A stretch of 64,000 nucleotides of DNA, taken from assembly GCF_025833875.1 (NCBI RefSeq), contig NZ_JAOYOD010000001.1, positions 3,782,001 to 3,846,000 of the forward strand, read 5' to 3'. The position numbers and the translations under genes are program-made. Source of the stretch: Reichenbachiella ulvae. Its GTDB lineage: Bacteria; Bacteroidota; Bacteroidia; Cytophagales; Cyclobacteriaceae. The notes below the pieces were generated by a model. It was not told the origin of the DNA. It made no database searches and saw nothing but the letters and a program-made list of their open reading frames with translations. The stretch's first letter is position 1, and each line of letters opens with the position of its first letter. This document shows positions 1 to 9,064 of the stretch, in pieces.

Positions 1-415
1 ACATCTTGATATTAGGCGTAGTGATGATCGCTCTGCCGCCAGGTTTCAAAACACGATGTATCTCCTTCAAAAAAAGATGATCTTCCTTAATGTGTTCGAT
101 TACCTGAAAACTAATAACAGTATCGAAGGAATCATCCTCCAAATCACTGAATGGAGGAAAAACAGCCTGACGGAAATCAATGCCCTCATATTTCAATTTT
201 AGCGCATCGATCACTTCTGTGATTTTATCCAATGCCACATACTCATCGGCCAAAGGAGACAAAACCTCAATCCCTCTGCCTTCTCCACAACCAGGCTCTA
301 AAACTTTGCCTTTGACAAATGGTTTTGCCTCGATATATGCCTTGAGTAAACGCTGATGGATAGGATTGTCAGAGACAATTTTGTCCGATGCTATTTCCGT
401 AGTAAATGTTGACAT
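1..415 (-). CDS. Class I SAM-dependent methyltransferase (partial, C-terminus beyond window)
   Basis: Reverse-strand reading frame open from an ATG at 415-413 to the window edge, about 138 codons. The protein begins MSTFTTEIASDKIVSDNP. At residues about 38-47 it has VLEPGCGEG, the glycine-rich SAM-binding motif I of Rossmann-fold methyltransferases. An acidic motif II-like ALDK follows, then a block with SFDTVISFQVIEH and HRVLKPGG, typical of Methyltransf_11/25 proteins. The substrate cannot be read from the sequence; such genes in Bacteroidota often act on small molecules or surface-glycan precursors. It is transcribed divergently from the GWxTD gene, with 57 bp between the two starts. Confidence 0.8.
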   Translation of the reverse strand, partial: MSTFTTEIASDKIVSDNPIHQRLLKAYIEAKPFVKGKVLEPGCGEGRGIEVLSPLADEYVALDKITEVIDALKLKYEGIDFRQAVFPPFSDLEDDSFDTVISFQVIEHIKEDHLFLKEIHRVLKPGGRAIITTPNIKM

Positions 416-472
416 CCGGCAAAACTAATTCATTCATCAACTCAAAACATGAAAATCATTTATATTTAGCTC

Positions 473-1669
473 ATGCCAATGATTAAAACCATTTTGATGG
501 TCCTATTCCTTTTGGGTTGGAGTTTTAAACCTGCCCAAGCCATCGACCTTTCAAAGATCAATCACAGCAACAATTACCGTAAAAGTGGGGTTCGGTTTTC
601 TCACAGTATAGCGAAAACTGGTCGCGAATATCATTTGATTGTTGCCCTGAGGTTTCAACGCTATTCAGGATTAGACAAGATTGAAAATTTTCAGTTACTC
701 TCACAAGAAAAATTCAACTCTTCCAAACATACCGAAATCCCATTGGATGGAATGAAAAAACGGCGATTGGTTCCTGGTGAAGAATTCGAGATGCGATTTG
801 AAACAGAACAAATCCACAACTATCTGGTGGTAGCATTCGAATATGCCACTCGCCAATACTACTTTGATATCCCTATCAACGAAAATCTGGCTTTTCCTCT
901 AGCCGATTTTCTATGCGTTCAACCTGACACGAACCGCATGCACAATGATTTCTCTCCAGGCGAAAAGATATCATTGATAGACCAAGATACTAGTCAGCAA
1001 ACTGTTTTCATTTTTCAATACGATAAACATGCTTTTGATAACTCGGTCCCACCTATGGTTTTGACTCTTCCTGACAGTACGCAAGTACCTCTCGATATCA
1101 AAAAGAGAGTTTTGAAAAGCGATTCTATTATTCTGGATTCATTAGACCGATTGAGTTTCATTCAAAAAAATGAACAGAGCAGTGTGGGACAAATGTGCTT
1201 CGCTTCTTCAGGGACTTACCCAAAACTGACCTTGATAGAAGAAGTGATTGTGCCCTTGGTTTACATCAGTACTAGCGAAGAATATCAAAAAGTAATGACG
1301 GCAGAGGACAAAAAAGAAGCCTTCGAAAACTTCTGGCTGAAAATTATTCCTTCGAAAAAAACAGCTGCTAATACGATAAAAGAATACTATCAAAGAATCG
1401 AGGAGGCCAATTCCCTATTTACCTCTTATAAGGAAGGCTGGAAGACCGATCAAGGGATGATATACACTATTTATGGGCCACCTGATGTGGTAGACAAAGA
1501 GGAACAAAAAGAAATATGGAAATATTCGGTCTATCAGGGTGAGATAACCTTTACTTTTGCCAAACATAAAAATCTGTTTACCCAATATCACTATGTTTTA
1601 GAGAGAGACAAGAGCTATTCGGGTATTTGGTTTAGCGAAGTAAAAAAATGGAGAAAAGGAATTTTGTAA
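473..1669 (+). CDS. GWxTD domain-containing exported protein
   Basis: 398-residue protein with a cleavable-looking signal peptide (hydrophobic stretch about residues 4-17, ending near PAQA at residue 23). The C-terminal part carries GWKTD followed by GMIYTIYGPPD, the signature of the GWxTD domain (named for this motif) found mainly in Bacteroidota. The function of the family is not established. An ATG three codons downstream (482) is an alternative start and would still leave the signal peptide intact. The last 22 bases overlap the start of rlmB, so the two are probably co-transcribed. Confidence 0.75.
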   Translation: MPMIKTILMVLFLLGWSFKPAQAIDLSKINHSNNYRKSGVRFSHSIAKTGREYHLIVALRFQRYSGLDKIENFQLLSQEKFNSSKHTEIPLDGMKKRRLVPGEEFEMRFETEQIHNYLVVAFEYATRQYYFDIPINENLAFPLADFLCVQPDTNRMHNDFSPGEKISLIDQDTSQQTVFIFQYDKHAFDNSVPPMVLTLPDSTQVPLDIKKRVLKSDSIILDSLDRLSFIQKNEQSSVGQMCFASSGTYPKLTLIEEVIVPLVYISTSEEYQKVMTAEDKKEAFENFWLKIIPSKKTAANTIKEYYQRIEEANSLFTSYKEGWKTDQGMIYTIYGPPDVVDKEEQKEIWKYSVYQGEITFTFAKHKNLFTQYHYVLERDKSYSGIWFSEVKKWRKGIL

Positions 1670-2424
1670 ATAAAAATCGCCCAAAGGCGATCAAATATGA
1701 CAACATGGTTTTTGGTACCAGAGCGGTAATCGAAACCATCAAGTCTGGAAAGACGATCGATAAAATTTTTCTTCAGAAAGGCATAAGTAATGAGCTAACC
1801 AATGAACTATTGGAATTGCTTCGTGGCTCTATGGGGATTGTGGCTCGTGTGCCAGTTGAAAAACTGGATCGCTTTACCAGAAAGAATCATCAGGGAGTTG
1901 TCGCCTTTGTCTCTCCGATCGACTTTGTTCCATTGCACAACATTGTTGCCACCAGCTACGAAAATGGACTTGCACCTCTGGTACTTATACTTGACAGAGT
2001 GACTGACGTTAGAAATTTTGGGGCGATTTGCCGAACTGCCGAATGTGTCGGAGTAAATGGAGTTGTCATTCCGTCCAAAGGCGGAGCAATGATTAATAGC
2101 GATGCAGTAAAAACTTCTGCGGGGGCCCTGAATTATTTATCCATTGCCAAAGAAGCCAACCTTTTAGAATCTGTTAAATATTTGAAAGACAGCGGATTTC
2201 AAGTGCTCGCCTGTACCGAAAAGACAGACGAACTTGTATATGGTGCTGACTTGAGCATCCCTACTGCTATCATTATGGGCTCAGAAGAAGACGGAATTTC
2301 GGAAGAGCTACTCAATGCAGCTGATCTGAAAGTAAAAATTCCAATCATGGGAAATATCGATTCTCTCAACGTTTCGGTAGCAGCAGGGGTTATTCTTTAC
2401 GAAAGCATGAGACAAAGATCTTAA
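1648..2424 (+). CDS. rlmB: 23S rRNA 2'-O-methyltransferase, RlmB/TrmH (SpoU) family
   Basis: 258-residue SPOUT-class RNA methyltransferase. An N-terminal substrate-binding domain (FGTRAVIETI near residue 22, as in RlmB) precedes the knotted SAM-binding domain. All three SpoU motifs are visible: LDRVTDVRNFGAICRTAE (motif 1), IMGSEEDGIS (motif 2) and NIDSLNVSVAAGVILYE (motif 3). RlmB methylates G2251 of 23S rRNA; the specificity here is assigned by family resemblance. The first ATG overlaps the upstream gene by 22 bases. A start at the MVFGTRAV methionine (about 1705) is possible. The stop overlaps the convergent mannose-1-phosphate guanylyltransferase gene by 4 bases. Confidence 0.85.
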   Translation: MEKRNFVNKNRPKAIKYDNMVFGTRAVIETIKSGKTIDKIFLQKGISNELTNELLELLRGSMGIVARVPVEKLDRFTRKNHQGVVAFVSPIDFVPLHNIVATSYENGLAPLVLILDRVTDVRNFGAICRTAECVGVNGVVIPSKGGAMINSDAVKTSAGALNYLSIAKEANLLESVKYLKDSGFQVLACTEKTDELVYGADLSIPTAIIMGSEEDGISEELLNAADLKVKIPIMGNIDSLNVSVAAGVILYESMRQRS

Positions 2425-3494
2425 AGATATTTGTCTCTCCCTTCTTCTTTCACCTTAGCTACGTACTCTCTAAACTTGGACTCATTGTCCTTTTTACAAA
2501 CAATCAATACGTCTTTGAAATCCCCCACCAAATAGCCATCTAGATTATCAAGGATGACCAAGCGATCTGATTCGCTGCGAACGATATTATTTTGACAATC
2601 AAACATAATTGGATCTCCATCGATCACATTTTGATCCTCATCTTTCTCTCTCAATTCATGAAGAGAATCCCAAGATCCCAAATCAGACCAATCAAAATCA
2701 CCCTCGATTACATGAACATTCTGTGACTTTTCCAGAATGCCGTAATCAATGGAAATATTTTGACATGCAGGATAGACCTTGTCTATGAAAGTTTGCTCCT
2801 CGTCAGTAAAATACTTATCACTACCCTCAGCAAAAGTCTCCGCCATTTCAGGCAAATACATCTCGAATGCTTTAATAATTGTGCTTGTAGACCAAACAAA
2901 AATCCCCGCATTCCAAACGAAATCGCCACTATCGATGAATTTTTTTGCCAGTTCTAGTTCTGGCTTTTCAGTAAACGTCTTTACTTTTTTAACCCTCTCT
3001 GAGCCTTCCAGATATTGAATATAACCATACCCCGTTTCTGGACGGGTGGGTTTGATTCCTATAGTCACGATACTATCCTTTCCTGTAGCGCCCTCGATAG
3101 CAGTTTGAGCAATTCCTGCAAATTTTTCTTCTTGTAGCACCACATGATCTGCAGGAGTGACTACCATTACAGCATTTGGGTCCTTCTTATGAATTTTATA
3201 GGCTGCATAGGCGATACAAGGAGCTGTATTTCTTCTACTTGGCTCACAAAGCACCTGATCATCGGATAGATCAGGCAGTTGCTCTTTTACCAAGCCTGCA
3301 TAATCATGGTTTGTAACTACTATTATATTATCTTTGTTTGAAACTGACAGGAACCTTTCATAGGTTAGCTGTAGAAGCGATTTACCAATGCCCATAACAT
3401 CAATAAATTGTTTGGGTTTAGTGTTTCTACTGTATGGCCAAAACCTACTCCCGACTCCACCAGCCATTATTACTATATGCGTATTCGAATTCAT
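2421..3494 (-). CDS. manC: Mannose-1-phosphate guanylyltransferase (GDP-mannose pyrophosphorylase)
   Basis: 357-residue nucleotidyltransferase that makes GDP-mannose from mannose-1-phosphate and GTP for polysaccharide and glycoprotein synthesis. It starts near its nucleotide-binding signature GGVGSRFWPYSR with KPKQF just after. FTEKP and FVWNAGIFVW are the product-binding motifs of the mannose-1-P guanylyltransferase family. The length corresponds to a stand-alone pyrophosphorylase; the phosphomannose isomerase domain of bifunctional ManC/AlgA is absent. It is not in an obvious polysaccharide cluster. Confidence 0.88.
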   Translation of the reverse strand: MNSNTHIVIMAGGVGSRFWPYSRNTKPKQFIDVMGIGKSLLQLTYERFLSVSNKDNIIVVTNHDYAGLVKEQLPDLSDDQVLCEPSRRNTAPCIAYAAYKIHKKDPNAVMVVTPADHVVLQEEKFAGIAQTAIEGATGKDSIVTIGIKPTRPETGYGYIQYLEGSERVKKVKTFTEKPELELAKKFIDSGDFVWNAGIFVWSTSTIIKAFEMYLPEMAETFAEGSDKYFTDEEQTFIDKVYPACQNISIDYGILEKSQNVHVIEGDFDWSDLGSWDSLHELREKDEDQNVIDGDPIMFDCQNNIVRSESDRLVILDNLDGYLVGDFKDVLIVCKKDNESKFREYVAKVKEEGRDKYL

Positions 3495-3669
3495 GGTTCT
3501 AATTACTATGAGTTAGGAGGCAAATATAACAGGCTTATTGAGCACAGGAGGCAGAAGTGAAAAAAGTTATTACGAGAAAAATTTTGGTTCAATTAAATGT
3601 CAGAACATAAATACCATTCCAATTTCAATGGATTATGGTTAAATTATGTGACATTAAACAATAAGTATA

Positions 3670-5853
3670 ATGGTTGTTAATCAGGAGGAACAACTTCGTG
3701 AACAACTGAAGAAAACCTTTGGGTTCAGTAATTTTCGAGGAAATCAAGCGGATATTATCAACAATATCCTAAATGGAAGAAACACTTTCGTTCTTATGCC
3801 AACTGGTGCTGGGAAATCGCTGTGCTATCAGCTCCCCGCAACTATCAAAGAGGGAACAGCCATAGTTATTTCTCCTTTGATCGCTTTGATGAAAAATCAG
3901 GTGGATCAGTTGAATGCATTTGGTATAAACGCTCAGTTCCTAAACTCTACGCTCAACAAAACGGAAATGAAAAGGGTCAAAAAAGAGACTCTTGAAGGAG
4001 AAGTTAAGCTCCTATATGTTGCTCCGGAATCTTTGACCAAAGAAGAAAATGTAGAATTTTTAAGTCAGGCAAAAATTTCTTTTGTGGCCATCGATGAGGC
4101 TCACTGTATTTCCGAATGGGGACATGATTTTCGACCAGAGTATAGAAGGATAAAATCGATAGTAGAACAGTTGGGCAATATTCCAATCATAGCTTTAACC
4201 GCTACTGCCACTCCTAAAGTCCAGTTGGACATCCAAAAAAACCTACAAATGGAGGATGCAGATGTTTTCAAATCTTCCTTTAATAGGACGAATCTCTATT
4301 ATGAAATTCGCCCTAAGGTTGATGTAAACAAACAGCTGATCCGATTTGTAAAGGAACACAAAGGAAAATCAGGAGTCATTTATTGCTTGAGCAGAAAGAA
4401 GGTAGTAGAAATTGCTGAATTACTCAAAGTAAATGGCATCAATGCAGCTCCCTACCATGCGGGTCTAGACGGTTCTGTTCGCATGAAGAACCAGGATGAT
4501 TTTCTCAACGAAGATGTAGATGTAATTGTAGCGACCATAGCATTTGGGATGGGCATTGACAAGCCAGATGTTCGCTTCGTGATCCACTATGACACACCAA
4601 AATCACTAGAGGGCTACTATCAAGAAACCGGACGGGCAGGAAGAGATGGCCTGGAAGGTAAATGCATCATGTTTTACAGCCTGGATGACATTATCAAACT
4701 AGAAAAATTCAACAAAGACAAACCGGTAACTGAGCGCGAGAATGCCAAATTGCTACTGGAAGAAATGTCATCCTATGCAGAATCTTCTGTTTGTCGTAGA
4801 AAACAGCTTCTGCATTATTTTGGCGAGGAGTACACCGATAGCAATTGCTCAGAAGAGGGCATGTGCGACAACTGTGCTCACCCCAAAGAGATATTTGAAG
4901 GAAAAGACTACATCCAACATGCCATTGATATAGCTGGAAAGACAGAGGAAAGATTTGGCATCAAACATATTGTCAATGTCGCCAGAGGGATCGAAAGCCA
5001 ATATGTAAAAAGCTATAGCCATGACAAATTAGATGTATTTGGAATTGGCAAAGACGACACAGAAGTGTTTTGGAGATCGGTAGTGAGACAAGCGCTTCTC
5101 AATGAATTTCTTGAAAAGGACATTGAGAATATTGGTATCTTAAGGGTAACAGATAAGGGCAGGGAATTCTTGAAAAATCCTTACTCGATTCAGCTTTCCA
5201 AAGACCACGATTACATAGCTGAAGAACTCGAACATGAGGAAAAATCGGCAGTGAAGGCTCACGACAAAGAGTTATTTGAACTCCTGAAGAACCTCAGAAA
5301 AAAGGTAGCCAAACAAAAAAATCTACCTCCTTATGTGATTTTTCAAGATCCATCGCTCGAAGAAATGGCAACAACCTTCCCAACTAGCAATGATGATCTG
5401 GCTCAGATCAACGGAGTGGGTATGGGTAAAGTGATGAAGTTCGGAAAGCCTTTCATAGACTTGATCGCTAATTATGTAGAGGAAAATGACCTAACAACTG
5501 CATCAGATGTAGTAATCAAATCAGCTGTTAACAAATCCAAAATCAAGATCTTTCTGATTCAGCAAATCGACCGAAAAGTAGATTTGGAGGAAATTGCCGA
5601 AATCAAAAACATGAGCTTTGATGATATTCTTATTGAAATAGAAAACATCTGTTACTCAGGCACCAAGTTGAATTTGGATTACTACATCGACTCTTTCATT
5701 GATGAAGAAAGGCAGGATGACCTGCTGGACTACTTCCTGACAGCAGACACTGACGATCTGGATGTAGCAATGGACGAATTGGAGGATGATGGATATAGCG
5801 AAGAAGAAGTAAGGCTCATGCGGATCAAATTCATGTCTGAATATGCGAATTAA
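3670..5853 (+). CDS. recQ: ATP-dependent DNA helicase RecQ
   Basis: 727-residue SF2 helicase. Walker A TGAGKS lies at residues 45-50 and DEAH at about 142-145, followed by the RecQ-specific aromatic loop (CISEWGHDFRPEY). The helicase C domain contains GYYQETGRAGRDG (motif VI). A four-cysteine zinc site spans about residues 375-406 (C..C..C..C in CRRKQ...NCSEEGMCDNC), then a winged-helix RQC region and an HRDC-like segment at about 530-610. The extra acidic C-terminal tail is common in Bacteroidota RecQ. RecQ unwinds DNA in recombination repair. It is monocistronic by context, with 175 bp upstream and 84 bp downstream. Confidence 0.92.
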   Translation: MVVNQEEQLREQLKKTFGFSNFRGNQADIINNILNGRNTFVLMPTGAGKSLCYQLPATIKEGTAIVISPLIALMKNQVDQLNAFGINAQFLNSTLNKTEMKRVKKETLEGEVKLLYVAPESLTKEENVEFLSQAKISFVAIDEAHCISEWGHDFRPEYRRIKSIVEQLGNIPIIALTATATPKVQLDIQKNLQMEDADVFKSSFNRTNLYYEIRPKVDVNKQLIRFVKEHKGKSGVIYCLSRKKVVEIAELLKVNGINAAPYHAGLDGSVRMKNQDDFLNEDVDVIVATIAFGMGIDKPDVRFVIHYDTPKSLEGYYQETGRAGRDGLEGKCIMFYSLDDIIKLEKFNKDKPVTERENAKLLLEEMSSYAESSVCRRKQLLHYFGEEYTDSNCSEEGMCDNCAHPKEIFEGKDYIQHAIDIAGKTEERFGIKHIVNVARGIESQYVKSYSHDKLDVFGIGKDDTEVFWRSVVRQALLNEFLEKDIENIGILRVTDKGREFLKNPYSIQLSKDHDYIAEELEHEEKSAVKAHDKELFELLKNLRKKVAKQKNLPPYVIFQDPSLEEMATTFPTSNDDLAQINGVGMGKVMKFGKPFIDLIANYVEENDLTTASDVVIKSAVNKSKIKIFLIQQIDRKVDLEEIAEIKNMSFDDILIEIENICYSGTKLNLDYYIDSFIDEERQDDLLDYFLTADTDDLDVAMDELEDDGYSEEEVRLMRIKFMSEYAN

Positions 5854-5902
5854 TTCTTTTTTGAATTAATCCTGCAGCATGTGGCGGATAAGTAAATTCA
5901 GT

Positions 5903-5910
5903 TAATTTTG
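5903..5910 (+). promoter_or_regulatory. Putative -7 promoter box (TAATTTTG) of purD
   Basis: TAATTTTG fits the Bacteroidota -7 consensus TAnnTTTG and lies 28 bp before the purD ATG. No clear -33 TTG sits at the usual 17-23 bp spacing, so this is only a half match. Confidence 0.35.
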
Positions 5911-5937
5911 CGAGTCGAAATCAAAGCAAAATAGAAG

Positions 5938-7221
5938 ATGAATGTACTTGTCATAGGCTCAGGAGGAAGAGAACACACCCTAATTTGGAAAATCAAACAA
6001 AGTCCACTTTGTGGAGACATTTATGCTGCGCCTGGTAATGCTGGCACTAAAGATTTAGCGGTTAACCTTCCATTTGGCGTCAATGATTTTGAACAAATCG
6101 CAAGTGCAGTTCTGGAACACAACATCGAATTGGTGGTAGTAGGTCCGGAAGAGCCTTTGGTAAAAGGAATTCGCGATTACTTCACCTCTCGCGAAGACTT
6201 GAAAGACATTCTGCTAGTCGGTCCTGAAGAAAAAGGTGCTCGTCTAGAAGGTAGCAAAGACTACTCAAAGGACTTCATGCAAAGACATGGCGTTCCAACT
6301 GCTGGTGCCAAAACCATCACCAAAGAAAATATTAAAGAAGGCAAGGCTTTCCTTCAAGAAGTGGAAGCTCCTTATGTCCTAAAAGCCGATGGCTTGGCTG
6401 CTGGAAAAGGTGTGATCATTACAGAAGACATCAAAGAAGCTGAGGACACGTTAGACGAAATGCTGGCTGGAAAATTCGGAGACGCAAGTAGCAAAGTTTT
6501 GATCGAGGAGTACCTACATGGCATTGAGCTTTCCGTTTTTGTATTGACTGATGGCAAAGACTATTTGATCCTTCCAGAAGCCAAGGATTATAAACGAATC
6601 GGCGATGGTGATACTGGACCAAATACTGGAGGTATGGGAGCCGTTTCACCTGTTCCTTTTGCCGATGAAGCCTTTATGAAAAGAGTCGAAGAGAAAGTAA
6701 TCAAGCCAACTGTAGCCGGATTGGCCAAAGATAATATCGACTATGTTGGCTTTATTTTTATCGGATTGATGAACAAGGATGGTGAACCTAACGTGATCGA
6801 GTACAACGTACGAATGGGGGATCCAGAAACACAGGCTGTTTTGCCAAGAATCAAATCTGATTTGCTACAGCATTTGATTGCAGCCGCAAAAAAGGAACTT
6901 AAAAATGAAACGATAGAGTTTTCAAATGAGACTGCAACAACAGTGGTCGCAGTAGCTGGCGGATATCCTGGGTCCTATGAAAAAGGCACTCCAATTTCAG
7001 GATTTGATCAAATAAAAGAAGGCATTGTGTTTCATGCAGGAACCAAAGAAAATGATGGCCAAGTAGTGACTAACGGAGGGCGTGTGATTGCCGCAACAAC
7101 TCTGGCAGGATCGATCCAAGAAGCCCTTAAAGGTTCTTATGCCAATTTAGAAAAAATCGACTGGGACGGCATGAATTACAGAAAAGATATCGGTCAGGAC
7201 CTTTTACCCTACATTTCGTAA
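5938..7221 (+). CDS. purD: Phosphoribosylamine--glycine ligase (GAR synthetase)
   Basis: 427-residue ATP-grasp enzyme for the second step of de novo purine synthesis, joining 5-phosphoribosylamine and glycine. The N-terminus MNVLVIGSGGREHTL is the conserved PurD dinucleotide-like loop. VVGPEEPLVKG, KADGLAAGKGV (ATP-grasp) and GDGDTGPNTGGMGA are PurD signatures, and the metal-binding NVRMGDPETQ is present. Length is normal for the family. It stands alone; purM is about 14 kb away on the other strand, so purine genes are scattered as is usual in Bacteroidota. Confidence 0.93.
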   Translation: MNVLVIGSGGREHTLIWKIKQSPLCGDIYAAPGNAGTKDLAVNLPFGVNDFEQIASAVLEHNIELVVVGPEEPLVKGIRDYFTSREDLKDILLVGPEEKGARLEGSKDYSKDFMQRHGVPTAGAKTITKENIKEGKAFLQEVEAPYVLKADGLAAGKGVIITEDIKEAEDTLDEMLAGKFGDASSKVLIEEYLHGIELSVFVLTDGKDYLILPEAKDYKRIGDGDTGPNTGGMGAVSPVPFADEAFMKRVEEKVIKPTVAGLAKDNIDYVGFIFIGLMNKDGEPNVIEYNVRMGDPETQAVLPRIKSDLLQHLIAAAKKELKNETIEFSNETATTVVAVAGGYPGSYEKGTPISGFDQIKEGIVFHAGTKENDGQVVTNGGRVIAATTLAGSIQEALKGSYANLEKIDWDGMNYRKDIGQDLLPYIS

Positions 7222-7304
7222 CATCTGCAGCGATCAAAGTACGGCCCTGCTTTTAACCTTGTAAATCTTCATTATATTTAGGGCTATCTAAATCAATAGA
7301 ATCT

Positions 7305-8588
7305 ATGTCAGGATGTAGTTCGTGTGGAGTACTAACAGCAGCAGACGGCCAGGTCAAGGGCTGTCAGAATAATGGTGGCTGTAGTAGCGGAGGATGCAAC
7401 AAAATGAATGTCTTCGACTGGTTATCCAATATGGATCAACCTGTAGAGTCCAGGTTCGACATTCTAGAAGTTCGCTTCAAAAATGGACGCAAAGACTTCT
7501 TCCGAAACTCTAACGATCTAGAAATCTACCCTGGCGATGCGGTGGTCGTAGATGTGCCTAATGGCCATCATCTAGGTCACGTATCCTTACAGGGCGAGCT
7601 TGTAAGGTTGCAGATGCAAAAAAAGAAAGTCAAAAACAACGATGACATTCGTAGCATCTATCGCCTGGCCAATCAAAAGGATTTAGAAAAATTTGAATCA
7701 GTAAAAAAACGCGAAAACCCAACACTCTTCAGAACTCGTGAGATCATAGACCAACTTGATCTGAAAATGAAGCTCACGGACATCGAATATCAGGCTGACA
7801 ACTCAAAAGCAACTTTTTATTATTCGGCAGACGAAAGAGTCGATTTTAGAGAGTTGATCAAGCAACTAGCTGCTGAGTTTAAAATTCGCGTCGAGATGCG
7901 TCAGATTAGCCTAAGACAAGAAGCCAGTCGACTAGGAGGTATCGGTTCTTGTGGTCGGGAATTGTGCTGTTCTACCTGGTTGTCAGAATTCAAGAGTGTA
8001 TCGACCTCTGCCGCGAGATATCAAAACCTTTCATTGAACCCAAGCAAACTTTCAGGTCAGTGTGGTCGCTTAAAGTGCTGTCTCAATTACGAGCTGGAAA
8101 CATACATGGAGGCACTGGAGCATATCCCGAAAGTAGAAAAAGGCTTGCTAACAGAAAAAGGAGAGGCACGCTTGCAAAAGACGGATATCTTTAGAAAAAT
8201 CATGTGGTTTGGCTACAAGAACGACAATGCATGGATCCCTCTGGATACAGAAAGAGTAATCGAGATTCAAAAACAAAATGCGGAAGGTAAAAAACCAGAA
8301 ACACTTTTAGAAGATTCCAAAGGAGGCCAAAACAACGAGTTCCAATCTTTGAATAGCGACTTGGAACAAATGGATAAGAAATTCAAAAAGAAATCCAAAT
8401 CTGGCCCAAGCAAGAAGAGAAAAAATAAGAATAAAAAGAAATTCAATAAGCCTAAGGGACAGGAGCAAACACCACAAGCCACACAGGTTCAAAAACCTGA
8501 TAATCCGACTGCTACAAACAAACCAAAGGGCAAAAAAAGAAGGAAGAAGAAGCCAAACAAAAACTTTAAGAAACCAGATCAATCATGA
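7305..8588 (+). CDS. ricT: RicT-like PSP1-domain protein (cysteine-rich)
   Basis: 427-residue protein with a PSP1 C-terminal domain. A cysteine-rich N-terminus (eight Cys in the first 30 residues) and two further clusters (GSCGRELCC near residue 215 and GQCGRLKCC near 250) fit the family described as the regulatory iron-sulfur complex subunit RicT/YaaT. The last 90 residues are an extremely Lys-rich, low-complexity tail that could bind RNA or the membrane. In B. subtilis RicT works in an RNA-processing complex; the role in Bacteroidota is less clear. It overlaps gldH by 4 bases (ATGA), a pairing I recognise from gliding Bacteroidota. Confidence 0.8.
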   Translation: MSGCSSCGVLTAADGQVKGCQNNGGCSSGGCNKMNVFDWLSNMDQPVESRFDILEVRFKNGRKDFFRNSNDLEIYPGDAVVVDVPNGHHLGHVSLQGELVRLQMQKKKVKNNDDIRSIYRLANQKDLEKFESVKKRENPTLFRTREIIDQLDLKMKLTDIEYQADNSKATFYYSADERVDFRELIKQLAAEFKIRVEMRQISLRQEASRLGGIGSCGRELCCSTWLSEFKSVSTSAARYQNLSLNPSKLSGQCGRLKCCLNYELETYMEALEHIPKVEKGLLTEKGEARLQKTDIFRKIMWFGYKNDNAWIPLDTERVIEIQKQNAEGKKPETLLEDSKGGQNNEFQSLNSDLEQMDKKFKKKSKSGPSKKRKNKNKKKFNKPKGQEQTPQATQVQKPDNPTATNKPKGKKRRKKKPNKNFKKPDQS

Positions 8589-9064
8589 TAAAACACCTGT
8601 TGTTAATTTGCTGCACTGCAGTTGCTATTGCACTATATTCATGCTCTGGAGGTACGCTTATTGATCAAAGTCAGGATATGTCTGAAGGTGTATGGCACGT
8701 AGACTCTTTGGCTAGTTTCGATTATGTGATAGAGGATACCACTCTTAAATATGACATCTCCTATCTGGTCAGGTATGCCGTTGACTATCCTTATTACAAC
8801 TTATATGTGACCTATTATCTGGAGGATTCCGTTGGGAATATTCTAAACTCACAACAACAGGAGCTGATTCTATTTGACAAAACCACAGGACAGCCTCTAG
8901 GTACTGGCTTAGGGGATTTGTATGATCGGGAGGTCAAAATTTTTGAGGATTACACTTTTGACCAAACCATGAAATACCATTTTAAAGTCAAGCATTACAT
9001 GCGCATGCAAGAGCTTCCGGGCATTCTATCCTTTGGATTAAAAGTAACTGAAAACGAAGATTAA
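8585..9064 (+). CDS. gldH: Gliding motility lipoprotein GldH
   Basis: 159-residue lipoprotein: a hydrophobic signal followed by a lipobox LYSC with the acylated Cys at about residue 20. The rest matches the GldH pattern: SxGxWxxDSLxxFDY, a LLVRY-type beta segment (SYLVRYAVDYPYYNLYV), and a C-terminal MRMQELPGILSFGLKV. GldH is an outer-membrane-associated lipoprotein required for gliding in Flavobacterium johnsoniae and is linked to the type IX secretion/gliding machinery. It is translationally coupled to ricT upstream and its 3' end overlaps the convergent helicase gene by 4 bases. Confidence 0.8.
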   Translation: MIKHLLLICCTAVAIALYSCSGGTLIDQSQDMSEGVWHVDSLASFDYVIEDTTLKYDISYLVRYAVDYPYYNLYVTYYLEDSVGNILNSQQQELILFDKTTGQPLGTGLGDLYDREVKIFEDYTFDQTMKYHFKVKHYMRMQELPGILSFGLKVTENED

